Below the pieces are notes generated by a model. The model saw only the letters and a list, made by a program, of their open reading frames with translations. It had not been told where the DNA came from and did not search any database. Source: a virus. Taken from it: 64,000 nucleotides of DNA. The position numbers and the translations under genes are program-made. The stretch lies in IMG/VR virus record IMGVR_UViG_3300036937_000041, positions 26,369-90,368 of that record; one strand, written 5' to 3'. Below, piece after piece: positions 31,294 to 39,755 of the stretch (position 1 is its first letter; every line of letters begins with the position of its first letter).

Positions 31294-31322
31294 ATTATAC
31301 GCTAATTTTCACACTTGATCAA
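31294..31322 (-). promoter_or_regulatory. Promoter TTGATC-17-GCG-TATAAT
   Basis: -35 TTGATC at 31317-31322, 17-nt spacer, -10 at 31294-31299, ATG 8 nt later. The -35 lies inside the end of the DNA polymerase gene. Confidence 0.65.
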
Positions 31323-33297
31323 GACTGTGCCCCGACGATGGTTCGAGTAACATCGGAATAGTGATATGCGCCTCGTCCTCCCGGGTCCCCAGATCGGGGA
31401 TCTCGTGCATAACCAGATCAACCTTGTCCTCGGGGACGAACATCACCTGCTGATCGTGGACGGCCAGCGCGGGCTCAACCCCCCAGGACCGTCGATCGAA
31501 CTCAGCGATCTCGTCCATAAAGTGAAACGTTTGATACAGGCTCCCGGTCGACTGCGGGTTGAAGTTGACCGCCTGACGCTCCGCGTGCTCGCGCTGTCGA
31601 TCATCCGCACTGTTTATCTCCGGCAGATATCGAATCGATCCATATTCGGATACCACATACCCGTCGGCGCGCGCCCGCTTGATCACCCGCTGAGTCCAGG
31701 GGAGTAGGCCCGCATACATCTCCATATACTTTCTACGGATCTCCTGTGCGCGGGCGAGCAGCACCTGCTTATCGATCTTGACCTTCTTAATCTGGTCAAA
31801 GGGGATGCCCAGGCGCTCGGCATACTCCGGTCCCATAATCTCGTTGCCGATCCCCTTCGGCCCCCAGACGAGCACCCCGGCGGCCCCCAGATAACACAGG
31901 GCGAAGTTCGCCGGTTTTCCGATCTTCCGCTGAAAACCGGTAACCTGATCGAATGGTATGCCAAAAATACCACTGGCGGTCAGTCGATGCAGATCCAGGT
32001 TCTCTCGATATGCCTTGAGCATCATCGGATCCTGTGACAAGTAGGCGATCAACCGCAGTTCCATCTGCGAGTAATCGGCGCCGACCAGCACATACCCCTC
32101 GGGGGCGACGAACATCTGTTTGACAATCCTGGAGCTGGCTTTCAGCGTCGGCAAATTCTGTAGATTGGGCTCGCTCGAACTCCAGCGCAGGGTCTCGGTC
32201 CCGTGCGCTTTTATATCCGAGTGAACGCGGCCGGTCACCGGGTTTATCTTGGACTCTACGCCATCAAAGTAGGTGCTGATCAGCTTGGTCAGCCGCCTGT
32301 ACTCCAAGATATCCCGCGCAATATCACACCCATGCTGTTCCGCGTAGGCGCTGAGCACCGGCTCGTCAAATACGTGTTTGACCACCGTACGTTTGCTCCG
32401 CTGATCATACACCTGGTTCTCCACCGGGGGCAGCCGCAGACTCTTGATCAGCAGCTGCTCCAGATAAGATTCAGCATTGGGGTTGAACTGCTTATTGTGC
32501 GCCCCCTCCCTAATCTGCTCCAGCAACCCGGACTGCTGGGCGCGCAACCGCTCTCGGGTACGCTGTAGATAATCTATATCGACGGGAAACCCATTGTGGA
32601 CCATCCGGGCAACAAAATGTATTTCCGGCATATACCGAGTGTGCCACAACGGAGCATACGGCTTGCCCCGCATGTCCTCAAGATCCGCATGATATTCTCT
32701 GAGCGCCACATCACAGTCACCGCAGCAGTATTCTCCGATCTGCTGGGTTGTTCGATATAGGGAAAGATCTTTATCCCCATGCTCATCCTCCCGAATTCCC
32801 TGCCAGATGCTTTTCAGATATGATAAATCTGGGTACTTCTCGTGAACAATGTGGTCCAAGCCGAGTCGCCGCTCATACCCCTTGGACGTATCTGGATAGC
32901 GGATGAACCGATACCAAAAGGTGCAAAATGTGTTGACCAACTCGGTCTGCCAATGGTGGCCAATCCACTTGATCTCAAACTCAGCATTGTGGGCGATCTT
33001 GATCATCGCAGAGCAGGTCATCACCTGGCGAAGAAGATCGATCAGCCGCTCATTCTGCTCGGCCGTCCACCTCGGACGTAGATCGGAGACCATCAACCCT
33101 AGGTCGCGGACCATCAGCGGAATATATATCCCGGTGTGGACCTTCCACGATATTCCTATGCCAAGTATTTGCCCCCGGTACTCATTTCGAGAAGTTGTCT
33201 CGATGTCTATGCTGATCGCCGACGGTCGGCGGGCCAGCAGCTGGGCGAGCAGCCGCTCGGCCATACTAATATCCTCAATAACATAGTACTCGTTCAT
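31309..33297 (-). CDS. Family A DNA polymerase with 3'-5' exonuclease
   Basis: A 662-aa replicative polymerase. Exonuclease motifs: IDIETTS (30-36), HNAEFEIKW and YCCGDCD. Polymerase motif A is DYSQMELRLIA. Motif B is RKIGKPANFALCYLGA, with Ala where NFG is usual. Motif C is VHDQ, with Gln replacing the usual Glu of HDE. Both polymerase aspartates are kept, so the enzyme should be active. It acts with the DnaB helicase, clamp and primase of this phage. Start is just upstream of the methyltransferase stop overlap. Confidence 0.95.
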   Translation of the reverse strand: MNEYYVIEDISMAERLLAQLLARRPSAISIDIETTSRNEYRGQILGIGISWKVHTGIYIPLMVRDLGLMVSDLRPRWTAEQNERLIDLLRQVMTCSAMIKIAHNAEFEIKWIGHHWQTELVNTFCTFWYRFIRYPDTSKGYERRLGLDHIVHEKYPDLSYLKSIWQGIREDEHGDKDLSLYRTTQQIGEYCCGDCDVALREYHADLEDMRGKPYAPLWHTRYMPEIHFVARMVHNGFPVDIDYLQRTRERLRAQQSGLLEQIREGAHNKQFNPNAESYLEQLLIKSLRLPPVENQVYDQRSKRTVVKHVFDEPVLSAYAEQHGCDIARDILEYRRLTKLISTYFDGVESKINPVTGRVHSDIKAHGTETLRWSSSEPNLQNLPTLKASSRIVKQMFVAPEGYVLVGADYSQMELRLIAYLSQDPMMLKAYRENLDLHRLTASGIFGIPFDQVTGFQRKIGKPANFALCYLGAAGVLVWGPKGIGNEIMGPEYAERLGIPFDQIKKVKIDKQVLLARAQEIRRKYMEMYAGLLPWTQRVIKRARADGYVVSEYGSIRYLPEINSADDRQREHAERQAVNFNPQSTGSLYQTFHFMDEIAEFDRRSWGVEPALAVHDQQVMFVPEDKVDLVMHEIPDLGTREDEAHITIPMLLEPSSGHSLDQV

Positions 33298-34079
33298 AGC
33301 AGCGGATCCAACGAGCAGGTGAGCCTGCGCTTGGCCATCAGACAGTATTTCTCCTCGATCTCTATCCCGATGTACCGGCGTCCGAGTTCTCGGGCGGCCA
33401 CCAGGGTCGTCCCACTACCCATAAACGGATCGAACACAATGTCCCCCGGGTCAGAGCTGTTCAATATCATTCTACGCATTACATCCAATGGCTTCTGCGT
33501 CGGGTGGGCAATATTTTTCGACTCTCGTGGCATCCACCAAAGCGCAGGCTGCTTACTACCCCCTCGCCATTTCGTGGGAGGACGGGTAAGCCACACAAAC
33601 GGCTCAAAATTATGCTTATATCTGGCGTTTAGCGCCGGATATTTAACATTGGACTTCCCCCAGATGAGCATTTGATAGTGAGTAAAAGGAATCGGTGGGT
33701 ACACCCAGTGCGATCGACTTTCCGAGTAAAAAACATATGCTCCCCCAGAGCACAAGATCAGCAACCGGTGTAATTCACTGAATAATCGAGTATATAGATT
33801 GTTACTATCCCCAAAAATCTTTTCCCGCCATTGATGCTTGTTAACCTCATTGACAATCAGTTTATCACTCACAGGACGATGTTGTCCTCCAGCATAGTCA
33901 ACCCCGTACGGCGGATCCGTGACCACCAGGTCAATAGATTTGTCGGGCAGTCTTTTCATGATCTCAAAACAATCCCCGCAATATATTGTCCCCGAATCAT
34001 CTTGATGATAAGGATGAACACCGACTTGAGCAACAATGTCATCAAATGTCATATAACAAAAGCGAGGCATGCGATACAT
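33294..34079 (-). CDS. N6-adenine/N4-cytosine DNA methyltransferase, beta group
   Basis: A 261-aa enzyme. CGDCFEIMKRLPDKSIDLVV and TDPPYGVDY (motif IV) come first; VFDPFMGSGTTLVAA (motif I) and RYIGIEIEEKY (motif II) come near the end. It has a close layout to the methylase at 19190-19888. Solitary, with no restriction enzyme. An in-frame ATG nine codons downstream is an alternative start. Confidence 0.9.
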   Translation of the reverse strand: MYRMPRFCYMTFDDIVAQVGVHPYHQDDSGTIYCGDCFEIMKRLPDKSIDLVVTDPPYGVDYAGGQHRPVSDKLIVNEVNKHQWREKIFGDSNNLYTRLFSELHRLLILCSGGAYVFYSESRSHWVYPPIPFTHYQMLIWGKSNVKYPALNARYKHNFEPFVWLTRPPTKWRGGSKQPALWWMPRESKNIAHPTQKPLDVMRRMILNSSDPGDIVFDPFMGSGTTLVAARELGRRYIGIEIEEKYCLMAKRRLTCSLDPLL

Positions 34080-34109
34080 GCTCTCGCTTTTCCAGTAGAA
34101 AGGGGTTGT

Positions 34110-34886
34110 CTATTCTGCCGGTATGGCGGGGGCCACATTCGGTGTGAGGGGAAGCTTGGTCATGGTCACCCGACCATCAAGCTCATCGACCTGCCAACCA
34201 CGCTTTTTCGCATCGCGTATGACGATGTAGACCAGTGTGGGAACCCACTGTGTTTTGGTCTCAAACTTGCGTTCGGCCAGCACCTTCTCGATATGCGAAT
34301 AGAAATCAACTTTGGTTCCCGACCAGCGTTGGAGCTCCTCGAAGATCACCGCGGCCTTCGAACCTTCGGTAAACGGAACGGCTTTGTCCGCCCACCGATC
34401 TACGTGTGCGCGCGCAGCCCGGGGCTTCCGCTTCTTCTGTTCGGGCGCACTCTGGGCGTCCGTGGTCGTGATCGGAGGAGCAGCGGCTGCACTGACCTCT
34501 GCGGGCGCCGATGGGGCTACAGTGGCCTCCGTTGGCGGCGCCACAGGCTCTGTCGGGGGCGCAGGAGCAGCCGCTTTCTTGGCCTTCGGTCGTGGTTGTT
34601 CGTCTTCGGTGAAGTTCGTGTAGATAAAAAAGCAGGTCTCGGCCATAGGCTGAGGACCGACCACACCGGCTTCGAGCACGCGGGTCACATGCCCATCATT
34701 AGCCGGATCGAATGCCTCACCGATCAGCTTGGTGAAGTACGGTCCACACTTGTCCGGGGCCTCGGCAAACATTTCGCCAACCCCTTCCTCGGTAAACCGC
34801 AGTTCCTCGCGGAGAATCTTCTTCGTCTCCTCCGGCTTATTCTTAGCCAGTTCGAGGAAATCGTTTACAGTGTAGGTCTCACTCAT
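34110..34886 (-). CDS. Hypothetical protein with Ala/Pro linker
   Basis: A 258-aa protein. Residues 1-100 form one domain (MSETYTVNDFLELAKNKPEE...), residues 103-150 an Ala/Pro/Thr-rich linker, and residues 150-250 a second domain with a basic entrance (KKRKPRAARAHVDRW) resembling a winged-helix or similar DNA-binding fold. GGAAAGGAATTTATC precedes the ATG. Expressed from its own promoter; function unknown. Confidence 0.6.
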   Translation of the reverse strand: MSETYTVNDFLELAKNKPEETKKILREELRFTEEGVGEMFAEAPDKCGPYFTKLIGEAFDPANDGHVTRVLEAGVVGPQPMAETCFFIYTNFTEDEQPRPKAKKAAAPAPPTEPVAPPTEATVAPSAPAEVSAAAAPPITTTDAQSAPEQKKRKPRAARAHVDRWADKAVPFTEGSKAAVIFEELQRWSGTKVDFYSHIEKVLAERKFETKTQWVPTLVYIVIRDAKKRGWQVDELDGRVTMTKLPLTPNVAPAIPAE

Positions 34887-34932
34887 GATAAATTCCTTTC
34901 CTATCGTATTTTCATTCTATTCCGCTTACTCT

Positions 34933-34960
34933 ATTATACGCACTTTTCACAGAAAATCAA
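34933..34960 (-). promoter_or_regulatory. Promoter TTGATT-16-GCG-TATAAT
   Basis: -35 TTGATT at 34955-34960, 16-nt spacer, -10 at 34933-34938, then a ~40-nt leader with a ribosome binding site. It lies just after the clamp gene stop. Confidence 0.65.
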
Positions 34961-36130
34961 TCAAATTGGGCGAACTATTTGAGTATAGTATATGAAAGAT
35001 GAGCCCTTTTGGGAGACAAATATGGGCTTATTTGGGGCGATTACGGTGATCATCATCGGCGCCCCGGCCTTCGCATCGTACAGCTTGGTCAGCGCATCAA
35101 CCGAGGGCACGCTCAACCGCAGCTCCAACGGGGGGACATCCTTTTCCTCTGCCCCATCGGGAAGCTGCAGATCATCAATGGCAATCGTCTCGGCCGAGCT
35201 AGCGGTGCCGAGCGCGCTCTTACACGATAACACCAGCGACCGACCAGCGAACTGCAGGCCAAGCTGGGCGAACTTATCGGTGTCCAAGATGAGCACCCGG
35301 CGCACCGCCGACTGGAACGCCACGCTGTCGATCATCGCCTTGAACATAAAGTTATTCCGCAGGTCGAGCACCTGGTTGAGCGCCTCCCACGGAAACTCGG
35401 CCTCGGCCAGCACACAGCTGTAGGTAAAGCTGTCGCTCTCGATTATAAACGTTGCCCGATCAGTCCCGTACTTCACATCGCCGATCTTCGAGCGGTTAAT
35501 CGAGTTCAAAAACTTGATCGCGTACGGCCCTATGGTAATCCGCTCAAATACATCCTCCTGGCGTTTGTGGATCGCCCCGTGGGTGCCGACCGTGCTCACA
35601 TACACCTCGTCGGACACGCTGACGCCCGCCAGTTCGGGGCGCGCCAGCTCCTTGGCGGCCAGGGGGATCATGCGGTCGAGTGTGTCCAGAAATTGAAGAT
35701 CGCCCAGGCTCCTCATCTCACAGGTCGGCCGACGGTGTACCGGAAACGCATCGGCGTCGATGCCCGGAAGTTTATATCGACTTTCGGTGTAGATAGTGAA
35801 CCCCTGCCGCTCGTAATCCCATTCGAACTTGACCCGGTCCTTGCCACTGTTGAGCAAGATCTTCTGCAGGGTGTCAAATGATACCGCGGTTGAAAAATCC
35901 GGGCCGATCTGCCCATCGAAGGCAAGACCGCGAATATGCGCGTACGACACGCCGTCCGCCACCTCCAGGTCAAGCCGGGGCGCCTCCAATTCCGATTGGC
36001 GGACCATCCTGATCACCACACACTTAAAGATCTCGTGCAGCTGGCCGCTGAATGTGAATGATTTTCCTATCGCGGCCATCCAGTCGACAAGCTGACCGCG
36101 GTCAACCGAGAACACGGCTGATGTCTGCAT
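34961..36130 (-). CDS. dnaN: DNA sliding clamp, DnaN-like
   Basis: A 389-aa protein. The N-terminus FSVDRGQLVDWMAAIGKSF and the C-terminus MMITVIAPNKPIFVSQ...YYTQIVRPI follow the bacterial beta-clamp pattern of three repeated folds. It would tether the family A polymerase and could also serve as a transcription coactivator if the adjacent sigma-like factor works like T4 gp55. ATG at 36130 is preceded by GGAAAGGACTATGCGTT and lies 29 nt inside the sigma-like gene. Confidence 0.8.
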   Translation of the reverse strand: MQTSAVFSVDRGQLVDWMAAIGKSFTFSGQLHEIFKCVVIRMVRQSELEAPRLDLEVADGVSYAHIRGLAFDGQIGPDFSTAVSFDTLQKILLNSGKDRVKFEWDYERQGFTIYTESRYKLPGIDADAFPVHRRPTCEMRSLGDLQFLDTLDRMIPLAAKELARPELAGVSVSDEVYVSTVGTHGAIHKRQEDVFERITIGPYAIKFLNSINRSKIGDVKYGTDRATFIIESDSFTYSCVLAEAEFPWEALNQVLDLRNNFMFKAMIDSVAFQSAVRRVLILDTDKFAQLGLQFAGRSLVLSCKSALGTASSAETIAIDDLQLPDGAEEKDVPPLELRLSVPSVDALTKLYDAKAGAPMMITVIAPNKPIFVSQKGSSFIYYTQIVRPI

Positions 36131-36773
36131 AACGCATAGTCCTTTCCCGCTGTCCAAAGGCAATCGCCTCTTCTCGTATGCACCTGAGCGCCTGCCGAAC
36201 GTGGACCACCGATTGGTGGGCCAACCTCGATAGCGAACGTACACCGATGTCCGACGCCCAGAGCTTAAGATCGTAGATGCTCAGCACCTCGGGGGCAACC
36301 CGGGTCTGCAGATGATCTCTGAACCTGGCGAGCAAACTGGTGACCATCAGCTCATCAGAGTAGGCGGCGAACTCCTGGACCAGCAAATTGTTTATGTTTT
36401 CAACCTGACTTTCATTGACTATCTGACTGCCGATACGCCGCTTATTCGTGTTCAGCGACCGTATCTCGCTTATGAACTGGTTGGCGATCACCCGGCAACT
36501 CCAGGTGCTCCACCTGATCCCAAACTTGGGGTCGAAACTCTTCCATTTTTCAGCAAACCTAAGAGCCGCCACCTGCTGCCAATCCGCTTCGGTGAGCAGC
36601 CCCGTTCGATCAACCGGAATGAACTTCAACCACAGACGCCAACTGCGCTCATACAGCAGGTCGAGCGCACGACGATCCCCACGAAAAGCTAATTCCCACA
36701 GGCGTTCGTGGGATAACCTGCCGAGCCGGAGACCATCCAGCCGAAGGTTAATCTTCTCCCTGTTCAGCATCAT
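36102..36773 (-). CDS. Sigma-factor-like protein
   Basis: A 223-aa protein. The block AALRFAEKWKSFDPKFGIRW, then STWSCRVIANQFISEIRSLN, fits sigma region 2 (core binding and -10 recognition, cf. FDP-x-G-x-F-x-T). A C-terminal SLSRLAHQSVVHVRQALRCI is helix-turn-helix-like and could be region 4. It probably redirects host RNA polymerase to phage promoters. ATG at 36773 has GGGAGAACAGAG before it. It is coupled to the sliding-clamp gene. Confidence 0.65.
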   Translation of the reverse strand: MMLNREKINLRLDGLRLGRLSHERLWELAFRGDRRALDLLYERSWRLWLKFIPVDRTGLLTEADWQQVAALRFAEKWKSFDPKFGIRWSTWSCRVIANQFISEIRSLNTNKRRIGSQIVNESQVENINNLLVQEFAAYSDELMVTSLLARFRDHLQTRVAPEVLSIYDLKLWASDIGVRSLSRLAHQSVVHVRQALRCIREEAIAFGQRERTMRYADISRVLG

Positions 36774-36786
36774 CTCTGTTCTCCCA

Positions 36787-38178
36787 TCAAAATCCGCCAC
36801 CGAGTTCATCCTCCTCCGCGGCCGAAGGAGGCGCTTCATCCGATATTCGCATGCACTCCGGTTCCCACAGCAGCTTGACCGTCCGGGCGGCCGTGCCCAT
36901 GCGTTGTTTGCCTATATATATCTCAATGGAATTGTCTACCAGCTCGTCCGGTTTGTATTTGGCCGGGCGCTCAACCTGGAACATCAGGTCGCACCGCTGC
37001 TCGTATGCGCCGGATTCCGCATACAATTCTTGGCGGTCGATCTTCCCCCGATCCTTGCCCATTCGCTTGAGCTGGACCACACAACAAATATGTGTCTGGA
37101 TCCGACGCGCCATGTTTCCAACCTCAACCATTTTCTGTGCGATCAATCCTGCCTTCTTCCCCGGATCATATATACCAGTAAAATCGTCTAATTGGTTGAA
37201 TAAGTCAACAAAAATAATCTTCGGATCGGTACCTTGCTTGCGCGCCTGTTCCACGTACTTTGGGATATCCTTCAGGTAAAAGGCGCCACGCGGCTCCAGA
37301 TAGATATGGGGTCTTTTCGGGCTAGACAGGTAATCTACCGCTTTTTCGAACATTTCATGGTTAAACTGCTCGTGTGTTTTGCCCTGAGCGGCGGCGCGCA
37401 GCCCCCTGACCATGTCGGGCACGCTCATGCCCGTCCGGATTGATATTTGTCTGAAATACTCGTCCAACAGTGATTGTTCTCGGGCGATCGTTATCGTCTG
37501 GTGGCCAACCGAGGAGAGCAATCGCTGGACATTGGCCCTGAACGTCGATTTGCCCATGCTCGGACGACCGGCCACCGCACTCACCCCGGGAACAAAGCCA
37601 AATGTTAGATACCTGTCTATGCGTTCGTATCCGGTGCCCAGCAGGCTGGTGCGCATGATCTGCTCAATACCGGGGGAAATGGTGTTCCAAAATGTTTCCG
37701 GTTCACCGACGACCACGCCCGAAATTTCAAGCTGATTAAAACAATCTATTATCTTGTGCGCCGCGTGATACAACTCCTCTACAGGGCTCGCCGGATCAGC
37801 GACAAGCTGTTTGAACTTCTCAGCGGCGTCGACGGCCAACAGCTTAGATCTTTTCTCCAGGAGCAAACGGGCGAAAAATTCATATTGATCAGCCTCTGGT
37901 GCCCCGACTACCAACCCCGCCAGATATGCAGAAGGAACATCCAGGTCGACCGGGCGCTGATCAACATGCTGCAAAATTGGAGCCAAGCTTTCCCAGCGAT
38001 ACTGTTTGCCCGCCGCAGTCAGATCAACACATGTTTGAAAAACAAGAGACAACGCCTGATCTCCAATTTCGGCCGGGGTTAAAATTTTCCCCACACGGTC
38101 AACCATTTCCGGATACTTCACGACCATGGCCACCAAAGCCCGTTCGGCCGTTAACTCCTCAATCGACTTGTTGGCCAT
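36787..38178 (-). CDS. dnaB: Replicative DNA helicase, DnaB-like
   Basis: A 463-aa hexameric helicase. The N-terminal DnaB domain covers residues 5-150. The RecA-like motor has Walker A GRPSMGKST at 204-212, the Glu motif in TIAREQS, Walker B IIFVDLFNQLDD and the late segment CVVQLKRMGKDR with SGAYEQRCDLMFQV. It unwinds the fork ahead of the polymerase and is loaded by the AAA+ protein encoded upstream. The start overlaps the loader gene end. Confidence 0.95.
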   Translation of the reverse strand: MANKSIEELTAERALVAMVVKYPEMVDRVGKILTPAEIGDQALSLVFQTCVDLTAAGKQYRWESLAPILQHVDQRPVDLDVPSAYLAGLVVGAPEADQYEFFARLLLEKRSKLLAVDAAEKFKQLVADPASPVEELYHAAHKIIDCFNQLEISGVVVGEPETFWNTISPGIEQIMRTSLLGTGYERIDRYLTFGFVPGVSAVAGRPSMGKSTFRANVQRLLSSVGHQTITIAREQSLLDEYFRQISIRTGMSVPDMVRGLRAAAQGKTHEQFNHEMFEKAVDYLSSPKRPHIYLEPRGAFYLKDIPKYVEQARKQGTDPKIIFVDLFNQLDDFTGIYDPGKKAGLIAQKMVEVGNMARRIQTHICCVVQLKRMGKDRGKIDRQELYAESGAYEQRCDLMFQVERPAKYKPDELVDNSIEIYIGKQRMGTAARTVKLLWEPECMRISDEAPPSAAEEDELGGGF

Positions 38179-38866
38179 CTGGAAACCTGTAGTCTATTCT
38201 GTTCTTAATCTCATACTCGATGCACGTTCCCGATAATCTGGAGCCAATGGATTCCATTATGTTGATTTTAATCATCTCCTGCCTGCTAGGCTGATCACCT
38301 GTTTGTCTTAACCGCCGCCAATCCTCTTCGGTGTTCACAAATTCTCCGAGGGTGATCTTCGAGGTGAAGATCGCCCGTTTACGCCTCAACCACAGTTGTT
38401 CGAACAACAGAATATATCTATCGGTCACACTATCGGTCGGCCGTTCCAGCCCTATGTCATCAAAAATAGTCACCGAAGATCCTAATATCTTGGTCATCAA
38501 CATGTTATCCAAATAACAATCATCACGATTTTGCTTCATTGTCTCCATCAGATATCGAAAAGACACAAAAAGAGGTATGCTATCGAGCTTCCCCGTCCTG
38601 ATCAAATCCAGGACGATACAGACGGCCACCGCCGTTTTTCCCGTGCCCGACCTACTGCTGGACAACCAAATTGATTCCCCTGTGTTGTTCTTCGCCCACC
38701 CAGAGTTGTCCGGCCAGCTATCAACAAACTGGCGAGCAAAATCTCGATCCTCCTGGGTCAGATACTTCAGAGCGTCCCAACAGATAAGTGGTTTACCGTA
38801 CCTCTCTGGCAGATGAAATTTTTCAAGCTGAAATTGAATTTTTTTACCCAGTGCACCGTCGTTCAT
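38159..38866 (-). CDS. Helicase loader, DnaC/IstB-like AAA+ ATPase
   Basis: A 235-aa protein with Walker A SRSGTGKT at 71-78, Walker B VTIFDDIG near 133, and sensor-like segment AIFTSKI. It most likely loads the DnaB helicase onto DNA, in keeping with its direct neighbour. A possible internal promoter lies at 38944-38952 in the preceding gene. Confidence 0.88.
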   Translation of the reverse strand: MNDGALGKKIQFQLEKFHLPERYGKPLICWDALKYLTQEDRDFARQFVDSWPDNSGWAKNNTGESIWLSSSRSGTGKTAVAVCIVLDLIRTGKLDSIPLFVSFRYLMETMKQNRDDCYLDNMLMTKILGSSVTIFDDIGLERPTDSVTDRYILLFEQLWLRRKRAIFTSKITLGEFVNTEEDWRRLRQTGDQPSRQEMIKINIMESIGSRLSGTCIEYEIKNRIDYRFPDGQQVD

Positions 38867-39285
38867 AGTCTTCCATACTTTGCACGCTGTTTAACCGACC
38901 GGTCACCCTCTTTCTTGTTGGTAGCGCGCCATCGGTTAAAATCATTATACGCGGATACGCAGGTCTTGAACGAGGTGAAGGTCACCTTCGACCAAAATTG
39001 ATTAGCCTTGCACGCGGCGGAAAAGCACCAATCAATACAGGCCAGCCAATCTTCGATACTCACATGCGAATAGTCATCGTCGGTCTGCACCCGCTGTGCC
39101 CACTCCATGGTGCGCTCCCACTGCGCCCGGCGAAGCAGATATCCATCTTGCTTATGCCGCAGTCGAAAGTGATTGGCAATGCGCGCAGCCGGAGATATCG
39201 AAAAAGCAATATCGGCATTAATCTGCTTTCTAAGCTGTTCAACAGATTTATGCACTTTCAAACGTAGTCTCGCTTTGTAATTCAT
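38863..39285 (-). CDS. Hypothetical basic protein upstream of the helicase loader
   Basis: A 140-aa Arg/Lys-rich helical protein (MNYKARLRLKVHKSVEQLRK..., ending QRAKYGRL). Position next to the AT-rich island and the helicase loader makes an origin-binding or primosome role plausible, but no motif proves it. Confidence 0.6.
   Translation of the reverse strand: MNYKARLRLKVHKSVEQLRKQINADIAFSISPAARIANHFRLRHKQDGYLLRRAQWERTMEWAQRVQTDDDYSHVSIEDWLACIDWCFSAACKANQFWSKVTFTSFKTCVSAYNDFNRWRATNKKEGDRSVKQRAKYGRL
38944..38952 (-). promoter_or_regulatory. Possible internal GCG-TATAAT element
   Basis: GCGTATAATGATTT, identical over 14 nt to the promoter at 11577-11585, inside the coding region of the 140-aa gene and 78 nt before the helicase loader ATG. 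Confidence 0.4.
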
Positions 39286-39755
39286 AATTCTTATCTTATT
39301 CTTCTTTCTTTCTTATAAAGAATTAAGATTAATATAAGAGAGAGAACTTTTTTCATCTGACCAACCGATATCCCATATCCTTTTGAACAGCAAAAAGTTA
39401 ATCGTGTTATATTGGTTTTTTCCAAAAACCTATTTACTTGTATAATCGAGTAACTTTTTAGCGATTTATCTTGCCATTGCACCCCAAAATAGCCAATTTT
39501 CAACCGATGAAAGTAATTTCTTCCAAAACACACGGCTTGTTTGGTATTTTTTGGCAGATAATCGTCTGCGTTTTTAACCAAATTTTGCAAAAAGATAATG
39601 GTATTTTTTTTGAGAGATTGAAAAAAGTTCGGTATTTTACCAAAAATTCGGAAACCAAAAGGCATATTGTATATTTTGGTAGCAGCAAAAAAGCCATAAA
39701 TAGACTTTTTGTTGCGCAATTTTGTGATATTCATAGATGAAATAATTTGCACACT
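39286..39755. other. AT-rich island with AAAATACC repeats, candidate replication origin
   Basis: About 470 nt of sharply AT-richer DNA than anything else in the window. AAAATACC appears on the minus strand at 39543-39550, 39600-39607 and 39631-39638, with further CCAAAA/TTTTGG blocks and a self-complementary GGTATTTTACC. It lies directly upstream of the replication-initiation genes. A 153-codon frame also spans it (see next entry). Confidence 0.45.
39291..39752 (-). CDS. Possible AT-rich foreign ORF
   Basis: A 153-codon frame starting at GTG 39752 after GAGGGGTAGA. The product is very rich in Lys, Asn, Ile and Phe (FGKIPNFFQSLKKNTIIF) with a hydrophobic, then basic end (LSLILILILYKKERRIR). 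Codon use is unlike all neighbours. A plus-strand frame is open here too. It may be a recently acquired gene or a chance frame in a non-coding origin. Confidence 0.3.
   Translation of the reverse strand: MQIISSMNITKLRNKKSIYGFFAATKIYNMPFGFRIFGKIPNFFQSLKKNTIIFLQNLVKNADDYLPKNTKQAVCFGRNYFHRLKIGYFGVQWQDKSLKSYSIIQVNRFLEKTNITRLTFCCSKGYGISVGQMKKVLSLILILILYKKERRIR

Noticed and set aside
39471-39740. Plus-strand 89-codon frame in the AT-rich island
   Set aside because: No ribosome binding site, opposite to all other genes, and the strong bias of the island toward TTT/AAA makes chance frames likely.
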